The notes under the pieces were generated by a model. It did not search any database. It was given only the letters and a program-made list of their open reading frames with translations, and was not told the DNA's origin. Below are positions 26,333 through 37,133 of a stretch of DNA of 64,000 nt, in pieces (the first letter of the stretch is position 1; every line of letters starts with the position of its first letter). The DNA is from Actinomadura rubteroloni (lineage in GTDB: Bacteria; Actinomycetota; Actinomycetes; Streptosporangiales; Streptosporangiaceae). The translations under genes and the position numbers were made by a program. Where the stretch lies: positions 62,001 to 126,000 of the forward strand of contig NZ_MTBP01000005.1 of the NCBI RefSeq assembly GCF_002911665.1, given 5' to 3'.

Positions 26333-26347
26333 TTAGGTAAGCCTAAC
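26333..26347 (-). promoter_or_regulatory. Iron box (IdeR/DmdR-type operator)
   Basis: TTAGGTAAGCCTAAC carries the palindromic TTAGG-N4-CCTAA core and matches most of the central part of the actinobacterial IdeR/DmdR consensus. It is centred about 30 nt upstream of the siderophore-interacting protein ATG. It is also about 100 nt upstream of glpK on the other strand, which could make glpK iron-influenced. Confidence 0.82.
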
Positions 26348-26443
26348 TCTCCCTGTGGGGTGAGTCGGGGTGCTCGCCCGGATCGTCCCCCGCCGGGATA
26401 GGTTCTCCCGGAACCCGCCGCCGGGAAGGAGCCCGCCCCCCTC

Positions 26444-27961
26444 ATGGCCGACTTCGTGGGAGCACTCGACCAGGGTACGACGAGCACCCGTTTCATGATC
26501 TTCGACCGGGGCGGCGCGGAGGTCGCCCGCCACCAGCTCGAACACCAGCAGATCCTGCCCCGCGACGGATGGGTCGAACACGATCCGGCCGAGATCCGCG
26601 ACCGGGCCGGCGACGTCGTCGCGGGGGCGCTGGAGCGCGCGGGCCTCACCGCCGCCGATCTGGACTCGGTCGGCATCGCCAACCAGCGCGAGACCACGAT
26701 CGTCTGGGACCGCCGCACCGGACGGCCCTTCGGCAACGCGCTCGTCTGGCAGGACACCCGCACCCGCCGCATCGTGTCCGCGCTGGAGCGCGACGGGCGC
26801 GGCGACGTCGTCCGGCGCCGCGCCGGGCTCCCGCCCGCGACCTACTTCGCCGCCGGAAAGCTCCAGTGGATCCTGGAGAACGCCGACGGCGCCCGCGCCG
26901 CCGCCGAGCGCGGCGACGCGCTGTTCGGGACGGTCGACTCCTGGCTGCTGTGGACCCTCACCGGCGGCCCGGACGGCGGCGTCCATGTCACCGATGCCAC
27001 CAACGCCAGCCGCACGATGCTGATGGACCTGGAGACGCTCGACTGGGACGACGAGCTGCTCTCCTTCTTCGGCGTGCCCCGCGCGATGCTCCCGCGGATC
27101 CGCCCGTCGTCGTCCGCCGAGCCCTACGGCACGACCCGGCCAGGCGGCCCGTTCGGCGGGGAGGTGCCGCTCACCGCCGCGCTCGGCGACCAGCAGGCCG
27201 CGATGGTCGGCCAGGTCTGCTTCGCGCCCGGGGAGGCCAAGAACACCTACGGCACCGGCAACTTCCTGCTGCTGAACACCGGCACCGAGCCCGTCCGGTC
27301 CGAGGCGGGGATGGTGACGACCGTCTGCTACCGGTTCGGCGACGAGCCCCCGGTGTACGCGCTGGAGGGGTCCATCGCCGTCACCGGCTCGGCCGTGCAG
27401 TGGCTGCGCGACCAGCTCGGCGTCATCGACGACGCCGCGCAGAGCGAGGCGCTGGCCGCGACGGTCCCCGACAGCGGCGGCGCCTACTTCGTCCCCGCGT
27501 TCTCCGGGCTGTTCGCGCCGTACTGGCGCAGCGACGCGCGGGGCGCGGTCGTCGGGCTGTCGCGGTTCCACACCTCCGCGCACCTGGCCCGCGCGACGCT
27601 GGAGGCGATCTGCTACCAGTCCCGCGACGTCGTGGAGGCGATGCGCGCGGACTCGGGCGTGGCGCTGGACGTCCTCAAGGTCGACGGCGGCGTCACCGCC
27701 AACGCGCTGTGCATGCAGACGCAGGCGGACGTGCTCGGCGTCCCGGTGTCGCGCCCGGTCGTCGCCGAGACCACCGCGCTCGGCGCCGCCTACGCCGCCG
27801 GGCTCGCGACCGGGTTCTGGCGCGGCACCGACGAGCTGCGCCGCAACTGGGCCGAGGACCGGCGCTGGGAGCCGTCCTGGGACGACGACCGCCGCGCGCG
27901 GGGCTACGCGGGCTGGCGCAAAGCGGTCGAACGCACCCTGGACTGGGTCGAGGACGACTGA
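26444..27961 (+). CDS. glpK: Glycerol kinase
   Basis: A 505-residue FGGY-family kinase with the glycerol-kinase N-terminus (GALDQGTTSTRFMIFD), NQRETTIVWD, FGTVDSWLLW, ALGDQQAAMVGQ, TYGTGNFLLLNTG and the FGGY signature KVDGGVTANALCMQTQADVLGVPV. It phosphorylates glycerol to glycerol-3-phosphate. No glpF or glpD adjoins it. It is divergent from the iron-regulated gene; the ATG is preceded by GGAAGGAG some distance upstream. Length and motifs are normal. Confidence 0.96.
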   Translation: MADFVGALDQGTTSTRFMIFDRGGAEVARHQLEHQQILPRDGWVEHDPAEIRDRAGDVVAGALERAGLTAADLDSVGIANQRETTIVWDRRTGRPFGNALVWQDTRTRRIVSALERDGRGDVVRRRAGLPPATYFAAGKLQWILENADGARAAAERGDALFGTVDSWLLWTLTGGPDGGVHVTDATNASRTMLMDLETLDWDDELLSFFGVPRAMLPRIRPSSSAEPYGTTRPGGPFGGEVPLTAALGDQQAAMVGQVCFAPGEAKNTYGTGNFLLLNTGTEPVRSEAGMVTTVCYRFGDEPPVYALEGSIAVTGSAVQWLRDQLGVIDDAAQSEALAATVPDSGGAYFVPAFSGLFAPYWRSDARGAVVGLSRFHTSAHLARATLEAICYQSRDVVEAMRADSGVALDVLKVDGGVTANALCMQTQADVLGVPVSRPVVAETTALGAAYAAGLATGFWRGTDELRRNWAEDRRWEPSWDDDRRARGYAGWRKAVERTLDWVEDD

Positions 27962-28076
27962 CGAAACGCCGGGTCTCCGACCGAGGCGCCAGAAACCGCT
28001 TGTACTACGCGTGAGTACGTGATGACCTTCCGTAGCGATCCGGGGTTGCCCGGACGGACTGAATCGGAGGGTCGAC

Positions 28077-29222
28077 ATGAGGCGAGGGACGACGGCGGCG
28101 GCCGTGGCGGTCGCGGTGTCCGCCGCGGGGCTGGCCGCGGTGGCGCCGCGGGCCGAGGCGGCGCAGGCGCCAAGGATCACGCGGTTCCTCGGCGAGCGGC
28201 GGCTGCCGCACCTGGCGAAGTTCCGCAACACGACGGTCGGGGGGTTCTCCGGCGTCGACCGCGACCCGCGCACCGGCACCTGGTACCTGGTCTCCGACGA
28301 CCGCTGGCGCTACGAGCCCGCGCGGTTCTACACCGCGACGTTCCCCATCGACCGGCGGACGGGCCGGCTCGGCGCGGTGACCCTCACGGGCGTCCACACG
28401 TTCGCCAAGCCCGAGGGCGGCCCGTACCCCGGGTACGGCAAGCCGCGCTCGGTGGACCCCGAGTCGATCCGGTTCGACCCGGTGACGCGGCGGCTGGTGT
28501 GGGGCAACGAGGGCGACCGTCCGGACGCGACGCACGACGTCCCGCTCGCGCCCGCGTCCGTGCAGTTCGCGGACGTGCACGGACGCTACGCCGGAGCGCT
28601 GACGCTGCCCGCGAACGCGCGGCTCACGGCGGCCGAGCAGGGGCCGCGCCGCAACGCCGGGTTCGAGGGCGTGGCCGTCACCAGGCACACCATCAGCGCG
28701 ATGCTGGAAGGCCCCCGCTACGAGGACGGCGCGCCGCCGTCGCCCGAGCACGGCGCGTCCGCCCGGCTCACCGTCTGGGACCGCTCGGGCCGCGTCCGCG
28801 GGCAGTACGCCTACCCGATCGACCGGCTGCCCGCGCGTCCCGTCCCGGCCGACGGCCAGAGCGACAGCGGCGTGTCGGAGATCCTGCCGATCGACGGGCA
28901 CCGCTACCTGGCGCTGGAGCGGTCGTGGATCGAGGGCGTCGGCTACCGGACGAAGCTGTACGCGTTCGACGTGCGGGGCGCGTCCAACGTCCTCGCGCGG
29001 ACCTCGCTGCGCGACCGCGCGCCGTACCGCCCGGTGAGCAAGCGGCTCGTCGCGGACCTGACGAACGTCAGCAGGCCCGCGCAGAACCTGGAGTCGCTGG
29101 CGTGGGGGCCGCGGCTGGCGACCGGCGAGTGCACGCTGATCGCCGGGTCCGACGACAACTTCGACAAGGGCGAGGTCACCCAGTTCCTCGGGTTCGCCCT
29201 GCGCGGAGCCTGCCCCGCTTGA
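28077..29222 (+). CDS. Secreted phytase-like (esterase-like phytase family) protein
   Basis: A 381-residue exported protein. A Sec signal peptide (RRGTTAAAVAVAVSAAGLAAVAP, cleavage near AEAAQA) precedes a beta-propeller of the phytase-like family (PF13449 type): FSGVDRDPRTGTWYLVSDD, NAGFEGVAVT, SGVSEILPIDGHRYLALERSW and LAWGPRLATGECTLIAGSDDNF. The acidic loops suit calcium and phosphate binding. Members are thought to act on phytate or phosphoesters, but activity is rarely demonstrated. No PHO box was seen. The last codons overlap the promoter of the aldo/keto reductase gene. Confidence 0.85.
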   Translation: MRRGTTAAAVAVAVSAAGLAAVAPRAEAAQAPRITRFLGERRLPHLAKFRNTTVGGFSGVDRDPRTGTWYLVSDDRWRYEPARFYTATFPIDRRTGRLGAVTLTGVHTFAKPEGGPYPGYGKPRSVDPESIRFDPVTRRLVWGNEGDRPDATHDVPLAPASVQFADVHGRYAGALTLPANARLTAAEQGPRRNAGFEGVAVTRHTISAMLEGPRYEDGAPPSPEHGASARLTVWDRSGRVRGQYAYPIDRLPARPVPADGQSDSGVSEILPIDGHRYLALERSWIEGVGYRTKLYAFDVRGASNVLARTSLRDRAPYRPVSKRLVADLTNVSRPAQNLESLAWGPRLATGECTLIAGSDDNFDKGEVTQFLGFALRGACPA

Positions 29223-29249
29223 CCTGGAGCGCGCTCCAGGTGATCGACT
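29219..29249 (+). promoter_or_regulatory. MerR-type promoter/operator of the aldo/keto reductase
   Basis: TTGACC (29219-29224) and TCGACT (29244-29249) are separated by 19 nt, the overlong spacing typical of MerR-activated promoters. The perfect 20-bp palindrome ACCTGGAGCGCGCTCCAGGT (29222-29241) fills the spacer. The predicted start site coincides with the ATG at 29257, giving a leaderless mRNA. Confidence 0.8.
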
Positions 29250-29256
29250 GGCCCCC

Positions 29257-30252
29257 ATGAAGTACACACGACTGGGACGCACGGGGCTGAAGGTCAGCCG
29301 GCTCGTGCTCGGCACCATGAACTTCGGCCCCGTGACCCACGAGGCGGACAGCCACAAGATCATGGACGCGGCGCTCGACGCGGGCGTGAACTTCTTCGAC
29401 ACCGCCAACGTGTACGGCTGGGGGGAGAACAAGGGCCGCACCGAGGAGATCATCGGGACCTGGTTCGCGCAGGGCGGCGGACGGCGCGACAAGACCGTCC
29501 TCGCGACCAAGGTCTACGGCGACATGGGCGACGACAAGTCGCCGTGGCCGAACGACGGACGGCTGTCGGCGCTGCACATCCGCCGGGCCGCCGAGGCGTC
29601 GCTGAAGCGGCTCGGCACCGACCGCATCGACCTGTACCAGTTCCACCACATCGACCGCACGACGCCGTGGGACGAGATCTGGCAGGCGATCGACGTCCTC
29701 GTCCAGCAGGGCAAGGTGCTGTACGCCGGATCGTCCAACTTCCCCGGCTGGGGCATCGCGCGGGCCAACGAGACCGCCGCGCGGCGCGGGTCGCTCGGCC
29801 TGGTCAGCGAGCAGTGCCTCTACAACCTGGCCGAGCGGCGCGCGGAGATGGAGGTGATCCCGGCCGCGCAAGAGTACGGGCTCGGCGTCATCCCGTGGTC
29901 GCCGCTGCACGGCGGCGTCCTCGGCGGCGTGCTGCGCAAGCGGGCCGAGGGCGCGGCGGGCCGGTCGGCGTCCGGCCGGGCCGTGGACGCCCTGGACGAC
30001 CCGGCGACGCTCGACCGCGTCGAGCGGTACGAGGCGCTGTGCGCCGACCACGGGCACGACCCCGGCGAGGTCGGGCTGGCGTGGCTGCTGTCGCGCCCGG
30101 GTGTGACCGGGCCGATCGTCGGGCCGCGCACGATCGGGCAGTTCGAGTCGGGCCTGCGCGCGGTGGACCTGGAGCTGTCCCCGGAGTTCCTCGCCGCGCT
30201 GGACGAGATCTTCCCCGGCCCCGGCCCCGCGCCGGAGGCGTTCGCCTGGTGA
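29257..30252 (+). CDS. Aldo/keto reductase
   Basis: A 331-residue (beta/alpha)8 NADPH-dependent oxidoreductase. The catalytic tetrad is visible: Asp48 (FFDTANVYG), Tyr53, Lys84 (ATKVYG) and His129 (YQFHHID). The NADPH-binding C-terminal part includes VTGPIVGPRTIGQF. It resembles YhdN/general-stress AKRs and probably detoxifies carbonyls. Its promoter carries a MerR-family operator, implying activation by an electrophile- or redox-sensing MerR protein, but no such gene adjoins it. A strong hairpin follows the gene. Confidence 0.92.
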   Translation: MKYTRLGRTGLKVSRLVLGTMNFGPVTHEADSHKIMDAALDAGVNFFDTANVYGWGENKGRTEEIIGTWFAQGGGRRDKTVLATKVYGDMGDDKSPWPNDGRLSALHIRRAAEASLKRLGTDRIDLYQFHHIDRTTPWDEIWQAIDVLVQQGKVLYAGSSNFPGWGIARANETAARRGSLGLVSEQCLYNLAERRAEMEVIPAAQEYGLGVIPWSPLHGGVLGGVLRKRAEGAAGRSASGRAVDALDDPATLDRVERYEALCADHGHDPGEVGLAWLLSRPGVTGPIVGPRTIGQFESGLRAVDLELSPEFLAALDEIFPGPGPAPEAFAW

Positions 30253-30256
30253 CCCC

Positions 30257-30296
30257 GGCCGGGCGGGACGGCCGCGGAATGCCGTCCCGCCCGGCC
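30257..30296 (+). terminator. Terminator after the aldo/keto reductase
   Basis: A perfect 16-bp stem (30257-30272 with 30281-30296) encloses the 8-nt loop CGCGGAAT. It begins a few bases after the stop codon and separates the reductase from the thioredoxin gene. Confidence 0.8.
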
Positions 30297-30338
30297 CGGT
30301 TGAACACGGTGAGCGTCCACCGACGAGAGGAGGCCGTG

Positions 30339-30695
<357 letters not shown>

Positions 30696-30708
30696 GCGGC
30701 GCGGGGGC

Positions 30709-32082
30709 TCAGCCGATCCAGACGGTCTTGGCGTTGCAGAACGCGTGGATCCCCGGATCGGACAGCTCCCGCCCGTACCCGGACCGCTTCACGCCGCCGA
30801 ACGGCAGCTCGGGGTAGGACGTCGTCATCCCGTTGACGAACACCTGGCCCGCCTCCAGCTCCCGGACGAACCGGTCGCGTTCGGCGGCGTCCCCGGTCCA
30901 CACGTTCGAGCCGAGGCCGAATCCGGTGGCGTTGGCGAGGTCGATGGCGGCGTCGGCGTCCGCGACGCGGAACAGCGATGCGACGGGCGCGAACACCTCT
31001 TCGTGGAACATCCGCATGTCGGGCGTCACGTCCGCGACGACGGTCGGCGGGTAGTACCAGCCGGGCCCGTCCGGGCGCGTCCCGCCGCACAGCACGGTCG
31101 CGCCCCGCTCGACGGCGTCGGCGACCAGGGCCTCCACGCCCGCGCGGGCCTTCTCGTCCACCAGCGGGCCGACGTCGGTCTCCGGGTCGCGCGGGTCGCC
31201 GACGCGCTGCGCCGACATCTCCGCGACGAACGCCTCCTGGAACTCGTCCGCGACGTCCTCGGCGACGATGAACCGCTTCGCCGAGATGCAGCTCTGCCCG
31301 TTGTTGAGGCAGCGGGACACGGCGGCGACCCCGGCGGCGCGCTCGACGTCCGCCGACGGCATGACGATGAACGGGTCGCTGCCGCCGAGTTCCAGCACGG
31401 CCGGCTTGACCTCGTCGGCGGCGGCGCTCGCGACGGCCCGGCCCGCGCGCTCGCTGCCGGTCAGCGTCGCGGCGCGCACGCGCGGGTCACGGACGATCCG
31501 GTCCACGGCCGACGACTCCACCAGCAGCGTCTGGAACACGCCCTCGGGGAACCCGGCGCGCAGGAACAGGTCCTCCAGGAACAGCGCCGTCTGCGGGACG
31601 TTCGACGCGTGCTTGAGCAGCCCGACGTTCCCCGCCATCAGCGACGGCGCCGCGAACCGGATCACCTGCCAGAGCGGGAAGTTCCACGGCATGACGGCCA
31701 GCACGGGCCCGAGCGGCTCGTACCGGACGAACGCGCGCCGCGCCCCCACGGCGGGCGCGTCGGCCTCCCGGTCGGCGAGGAACCCCTCGGCGTGCGCGGC
31801 GTAGTACCGCAGCGCCGCCGCGCACTTGTGCGCCTCGGCGCGGGCGGCCTTGAGCGTCTTGCCCATCTCCGTCGTCATGATCGCGGCGATGTGGTCGGCC
31901 CGCGCGTCCAGCAGTTCGGCGGCGGCGTTCATCCAGCGCTCCCGGTCGGCGAACGACGTCCGCCGGTAGGCGCGGAACGCCGTCGCGGCGCGGTCCAGCG
32001 CCCGGTCGATCTCCTGCTCCGACATCGCGTCGAAGGTCTTCTCCACGTGCCCGGTGGCCGGGTCGGCGGTGGCGATGGCCAT
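30709..32082 (-). CDS. NAD(P)-dependent aldehyde (succinate-semialdehyde type) dehydrogenase
   Basis: A 457-residue aldehyde dehydrogenase. Asn134 (MPWNFP), general base Glu231 (LELGGSDPF) and nucleophile Cys265 (NNGQSCISAKRF) are all present, as is the C-terminal PFGGVKRSGYGRE. The SGS[DN]PF and NNGQSCI forms fit the GabD/YneI-like succinate-semialdehyde branch, but other aldehydes are possible. GGGGGAA lies upstream of the ATG. It converges with the thioredoxin gene and is followed by nothing co-directional within the unit; the lactonase gene lies upstream on the same strand. Confidence 0.93.
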   Translation of the reverse strand: MAIATADPATGHVEKTFDAMSEQEIDRALDRAATAFRAYRRTSFADRERWMNAAAELLDARADHIAAIMTTEMGKTLKAARAEAHKCAAALRYYAAHAEGFLADREADAPAVGARRAFVRYEPLGPVLAVMPWNFPLWQVIRFAAPSLMAGNVGLLKHASNVPQTALFLEDLFLRAGFPEGVFQTLLVESSAVDRIVRDPRVRAATLTGSERAGRAVASAAADEVKPAVLELGGSDPFIVMPSADVERAAGVAAVSRCLNNGQSCISAKRFIVAEDVADEFQEAFVAEMSAQRVGDPRDPETDVGPLVDEKARAGVEALVADAVERGATVLCGGTRPDGPGWYYPPTVVADVTPDMRMFHEEVFAPVASLFRVADADAAIDLANATGFGLGSNVWTGDAAERDRFVRELEAGQVFVNGMTTSYPELPFGGVKRSGYGRELSDPGIHAFCNAKTVWIG

Positions 32083-32135
32083 GATCGCGTTCCCCCTGTC
32101 CGTTGTGCGAACGGGGAGGCCCTGCCCGGGGCGGG

Positions 32136-33167
32136 CTAGGAGAAACCCGGCGCGCCGACGAGGCAGACGGGCGTCGGGACGGCCGCCGCCGTGCCCTTGG
32201 GGACCGGGACGCCGTCCGCGCCGAGCCGGAACGTCGTCACCCCGCCGCCGCGCTCGTTGGCGACGTGCACCCACGGGTCGTCGACATGGAGGTCGCGGGG
32301 CCAGGAGCCGCCCGTCGGCACGTCGGCCACGGGCGCGAGGACGGCGCCGCCGTCGGCGACCCGGTGCGCGGTGAGGACGTCGGGGCCGCGCGTCGTCGTG
32401 TAGGCGAACGTCCCGTCGGCGCCGAGCGCGATGCCCGACCCGAGCGCGTCCGCGCCCGGGTCGGCGGCGGTGGCGGGCGACTCGGCCGTGACCGCGAGGT
32501 CGGCGTAGGACGCGCGGGGCGTCAGCACGAGCAGCCGGGGCTCCAGCTCGCAGATCACGTACACGAACCCGGCCGGGTGGACGGCCAGGTGGCGCGGCCC
32601 GTACCCGGCGGGCACCCGCGCCTCGCCCACCGGCAGCAGCCGGCCGCCGTCGGCGCGGAACGCGCGGAGCACGTCGGCGCCGAGGTCGGCCGCGAGGACG
32701 GTCCCGTCGGGCGCCCACGCGACGGAGTGCGGATGCGCGCCGTCCTGCCGGTCGGTCTTCGGGCCGGAACCCGAGCAGACCGCGATGTCGGGGTCCCCGG
32801 CGAACGTGCCGTCGGGCGCCAGCGGGATCGCCGCGACGGCCCCGCCGGCGTAGCAGGCCGCGAGCAGCGTGCGCCCGTCCGGCGCCACGGCCAGATGGCA
32901 CGGCTCGGCGGGCAGCTCGCGGGTCCCCGCCAGCAGCAGCCCGTCGGTCTCCTCGACATAGACCGACACCGCGCCCGGATCGTTCTCGCCGACCGCGTAC
33001 AGCACCGTGTGGCGCGGATGGACGGCCAGCCACGACGGGTTCTGCGCGCCCGCCGTCAGCACGGGGTCCTCCAGCGTGCCGTCGCCACGGCGACGCAGCA
33101 GGTAGACGCCGTCCCCGTCGCCCTGGTCCCCGGTGTAGCAGCCCGCCCACAGCCATTCGGCGTCCAT
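32136..33167 (-). CDS. Lactonase family protein (YbhE-type 6-phosphogluconolactonase)
   Basis: A 343-residue seven-bladed beta-propeller of the Lactonase (PF10282) family: AGCYTGDQGDGDGVYLL, NPSWLAVHPRHTVLYAVGE, DGAHPHSVAWAPDG, GYGPRHLAVHPAGFVYVICE and GGSWPRDLHVDDPWVHVANE. YbhE-type enzymes hydrolyse 6-phosphogluconolactone, but the family has other sugar lactonases too. It is divergent from pgi with a 129-bp spacer, an appealing link between upper glycolysis and the pentose phosphate pathway. No signal peptide. Confidence 0.88.
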   Translation of the reverse strand: MDAEWLWAGCYTGDQGDGDGVYLLRRRGDGTLEDPVLTAGAQNPSWLAVHPRHTVLYAVGENDPGAVSVYVEETDGLLLAGTRELPAEPCHLAVAPDGRTLLAACYAGGAVAAIPLAPDGTFAGDPDIAVCSGSGPKTDRQDGAHPHSVAWAPDGTVLAADLGADVLRAFRADGGRLLPVGEARVPAGYGPRHLAVHPAGFVYVICELEPRLLVLTPRASYADLAVTAESPATAADPGADALGSGIALGADGTFAYTTTRGPDVLTAHRVADGGAVLAPVADVPTGGSWPRDLHVDDPWVHVANERGGGVTTFRLGADGVPVPKGTAAAVPTPVCLVGAPGFS

Positions 33168-33296
33168 GCGCGTCCCCCCTCGCCCCTACGTCCCCGGCCG
33201 CGCCGCGCGGAAACCCCGCCGCGCGGCCCGCGAATATGATCACCTGGGGTGGGCAGGACGGTGGTCCCGTCCGGTAGGGCGAGAGAAGAGGGGACG

Positions 33297-34958
<1,662 letters not shown>

Positions 34959-34988
34959 AACGCCCCCGCGACTGCGGGAACGCGCGAA

Positions 34989-35015
34989 CCGGGCCGGCGG
35001 CGCGGGCCGGCCCGG
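34989..35015. terminator. Hairpin between pgi and the EF-hand gene
   Basis: A 10-bp perfect inverted repeat (CCGGGCCGGC 34989-34998, GCCGGCCCGG 35006-35015, 7-nt loop) lies in the 66-bp gap between convergent genes and can act on both strands. There is no T-run. Confidence 0.65.
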
Positions 35016-35024
35016 CGGCGGTGG

Positions 35025-35282
35025 TCAGCCGTGCGCGGCGGCCGCGCCCTGCGTCGTCCAGCCCTGCGTGCGCAGCAGTTCGCCGAACTCTGCAAAGGAG
35101 ATGAAACCGTCACGGTCGAAGTCGGCCAGCTCGAACCGGTGTTGCACCTGGGCCTTGTTCCAGGACAGTCCCAGCAAGTCCAGGACCAGGGAGAACTCCA
35201 TCAGATCGAGCTTTTCGTCACCGCCGAGGTCCGCGCGCGAGAACACGGCGAGAAGGTCGTCCTCGGTCGGCTTGGTGGTCAT
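35025..35282 (-). CDS. Small two-EF-hand calcium-binding protein
   Basis: An 85-residue acidic protein with two EF-hands. The second loop DFDRDGFISFAE (54-65) is fully canonical, with Asp at positions 1, 3 and 5, Gly at 6, Ile at 8 and Glu at 12. The first loop DLGGDEKLDLME (18-29) has Glu instead of Gly at position 6 and is probably weak. It resembles half of calerythrin-like actinomycete EF-hand proteins. AAGGAG sits five bases before the ATG. There is no signal peptide. Function is likely calcium buffering or sensing; no partner is evident. Confidence 0.88.
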   Translation of the reverse strand: MTTKPTEDDLLAVFSRADLGGDEKLDLMEFSLVLDLLGLSWNKAQVQHRFELADFDRDGFISFAEFGELLRTQGWTTQGAAAAHG

Positions 35283-35463
35283 ATCGCTCCTTGGCATGGG
35301 TCCGAATGTGCCCCGCATCATGTCATGACGATCGGGAACTCATGAAGCGAAACGCCGAACTCGCCGCACCGGTTCCCGGTGCACCCATTCCGGCCGGTGA
35401 GAATTGCGTGACGCGCACGAAACCGGCGCGGGTCGCGGAGATAAAGCCCCAATTCCGCCGCCG

Positions 35464-36447
35464 TTAATCGGGGACGGAACCCGTCCGGTACTCCTGCGGG
35501 CTGACGCCGTGCGCGCGTTTGAACGCGGTGCTCAGCGCGAACGGCGTCCCGTAGCCCACGCGCCGCGCCACCGCCTCCAGCGTCGCGTCGGTCTCGCGCA
35601 GCAGGTCCGCCGCCTGCGCGAGCCGCAGCCCCGTCAGGTACGCCATCGGCGGCTCGCCGACGAGCCCGGCGAACCGGCGGGCGAACGCGGCGCGCGAGGC
35701 ACCGGCCCGCGCCGCCAGTTCGGCGACCGTCCAGGGCCGGGACGGGTCGGCGTGCAGCAGCCGCAGCGCCGGGCCGACCACCGGGTCGCCGTGCGCCCGG
35801 TACCAGCCGGGGGGCGCGGCGCCGGGCCGGGCGAACCAGGCGCGCAGCACCGCGATGAGGACGACGTCCAGCAGCCGGTCCAGGACGACGTCCTGGCCCG
35901 GTTCGTCCCGGCGGATCTCGGCGTCAAGCAGCGCGGCGAGCGGCGCCGCGAACGCGCCCGCGGCGTCGCCGGGCAGGACGAGCAGCGGCGGCAGCGCGGC
36001 GAGCAGCCGCCCGGTGACCGCGCCGCGCAGCCCGTAGGTGCCGATGAGCAGCACGGTCGAGCCGTCCGGGTCGTTGCCCCAGGCGCGGAACCCGAACGTC
36101 ATCCGCTCGGTGAGGGACTCGCCGTCCGGCGTCGTGCAGCGCTGCCCCGGGTGGATGACCGCCTGGACGGGCGTCGCCGGGTCGCCGCCGACGGTGTAGG
36201 CGTCGGGGCCGCGCGCGATCGCGACGTCCCCGGGCCGCAGCCGCAGCGCCGCGCCGTCGGAGCCGGTCAGCCACGCCTCGCCGTGCGTCAGCGCCATCAG
36301 CGTGAGCGGCGCGCGGTCGCGGACGAGCACCGACCACGGCGGCGTGAACGTCGCCCGCAGCAGGAACGCTCCACGGGCGCGCGGGCCGTCGAGGAGGTCG
36401 GCGAGCGCGTCGGTGCCCGGCTCGTCCACGGTGGCCGTCGCGTCCAT
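35464..36447 (-). CDS. AraC-family regulator with cupin N-terminal domain
   Basis: A 327-residue regulator. The N-terminal AraC-binding-like/cupin_6 domain (SVLVRDRAPLTLMALTHGEAWLTG and RLRPGDVAIARGPDAYTVGG) precedes two HTH motifs at the C-terminus (TVAELAARAGASRAAFARRFAGLVGEPPMAYLTGLRLAQAADLL and LEAVARRVGYGTPFALSTAFKRAHGVSPQEYR). TACCGT ends 7 nt before the ATG, suggesting a leaderless transcript. It is divergent from the DUF1772 gene, its most plausible target; such AraC/DUF1772 pairs are common in actinomycetes. Confidence 0.9.
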   Translation of the reverse strand: MDATATVDEPGTDALADLLDGPRARGAFLLRATFTPPWSVLVRDRAPLTLMALTHGEAWLTGSDGAALRLRPGDVAIARGPDAYTVGGDPATPVQAVIHPGQRCTTPDGESLTERMTFGFRAWGNDPDGSTVLLIGTYGLRGAVTGRLLAALPPLLVLPGDAAGAFAAPLAALLDAEIRRDEPGQDVVLDRLLDVVLIAVLRAWFARPGAAPPGWYRAHGDPVVGPALRLLHADPSRPWTVAELAARAGASRAAFARRFAGLVGEPPMAYLTGLRLAQAADLLRETDATLEAVARRVGYGTPFALSTAFKRAHGVSPQEYRTGSVPD

Positions 36448-36596
36448 GGGCCTCACGGTAGCCGTGGACGCTCGCGTATGCCCACGCGCGTCCCGGCGAT
36501 GGGACTTTCCGCGTCCGGGCGGTGGACTGGAGGAACACGGCGGGCGTTCGGGCCCGTCCGACGTTCCGGCCCGACGGCCGGGGGAAGGGGACCGCC

Positions 36597-37088
36597 ATGC
36601 GCACGGCACTCGCCGCGCTCCCCGGCGCCCTGGCGCTGCTCATGTCCGCCGCGATGGCGGGGACGTTCTTCGGATTCTCGGTCGGCGTCATGCCGGGCCT
36701 GGGCGCGTCCCCGGGCGCGGCGGCGATCACCGCGATGCAGGGGATCAACCAGCGCATCCAGAACCCGCTGTTCCTCGCCGCGTTCATGCTGGCGCCGGTC
36801 GCCGCCGCCGCGGCCGGGGCCGTCCTGTGGTCGATGGACCGCAAGACGGCCGCGCTGCTGTTCTTCGCGTCGGCGGCCGTCTACGTGGCCGGAGTGTTCC
36901 TGCCGACGGTCGCCGTCAACGTGCCGATGAACGACGCGCTGGCCCGGCTGCACGCCCCGGTCGCCGACGCCGCCCGCGAATGGGACCGCTACTCCGGCCG
37001 CTGGACGGCCTGGAACCACGTCCGCACGCTGTTCGGCGGCGCGGCGACCGCGCTGGCCGCCGCCGCGTTCTGGGCCTGGAACCGCTGA
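36597..37088 (+). CDS. DUF1772 (anthrone-oxygenase-like) membrane protein
   Basis: A 163-residue protein with four predicted membrane helices (about 7-30, 60-80, 86-106, 143-160) and the DUF1772 motifs PGLGASPGAAAITAMQGINQRIQNPLF, NVPMNDAL and W-x-R-Y-x-G-x-W-x-x-W-N-H-V-R. A few homologues are anthrone oxygenases in polyketide pathways, but most are uncharacterised; no polyketide genes are present here. It is divergent from an AraC regulator and terminated by a strong hairpin. Confidence 0.88.
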   Translation: MRTALAALPGALALLMSAAMAGTFFGFSVGVMPGLGASPGAAAITAMQGINQRIQNPLFLAAFMLAPVAAAAAGAVLWSMDRKTAALLFFASAAVYVAGVFLPTVAVNVPMNDALARLHAPVADAAREWDRYSGRWTAWNHVRTLFGGAATALAAAAFWAWNR

Positions 37089-37097
37089 CCGGGCACC

Positions 37098-37126
37098 GGG
37101 GGGCCGGGCGCGACGCCCGGCCCCCC
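37098..37126. terminator. Hairpin between DUF1772 and thiC
   Basis: A perfect 13-bp stem (GGGGGGCCGGGCG 37098-37110 with 37114-37126) and 3-nt loop CGA occupies the 45-bp gap between convergent genes. It is one of the strongest hairpins in the window. Confidence 0.8.
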
Positions 37127-37133
37127 CCCGGAT

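Noticed and set aside
28002..28018. GTACT...AGTAC inverted repeat as a phosphate-control site of the phytase-like gene
   Set aside because: The 5-bp arms are short and no PHO-box direct repeats are present, so it is not listed as a feature.
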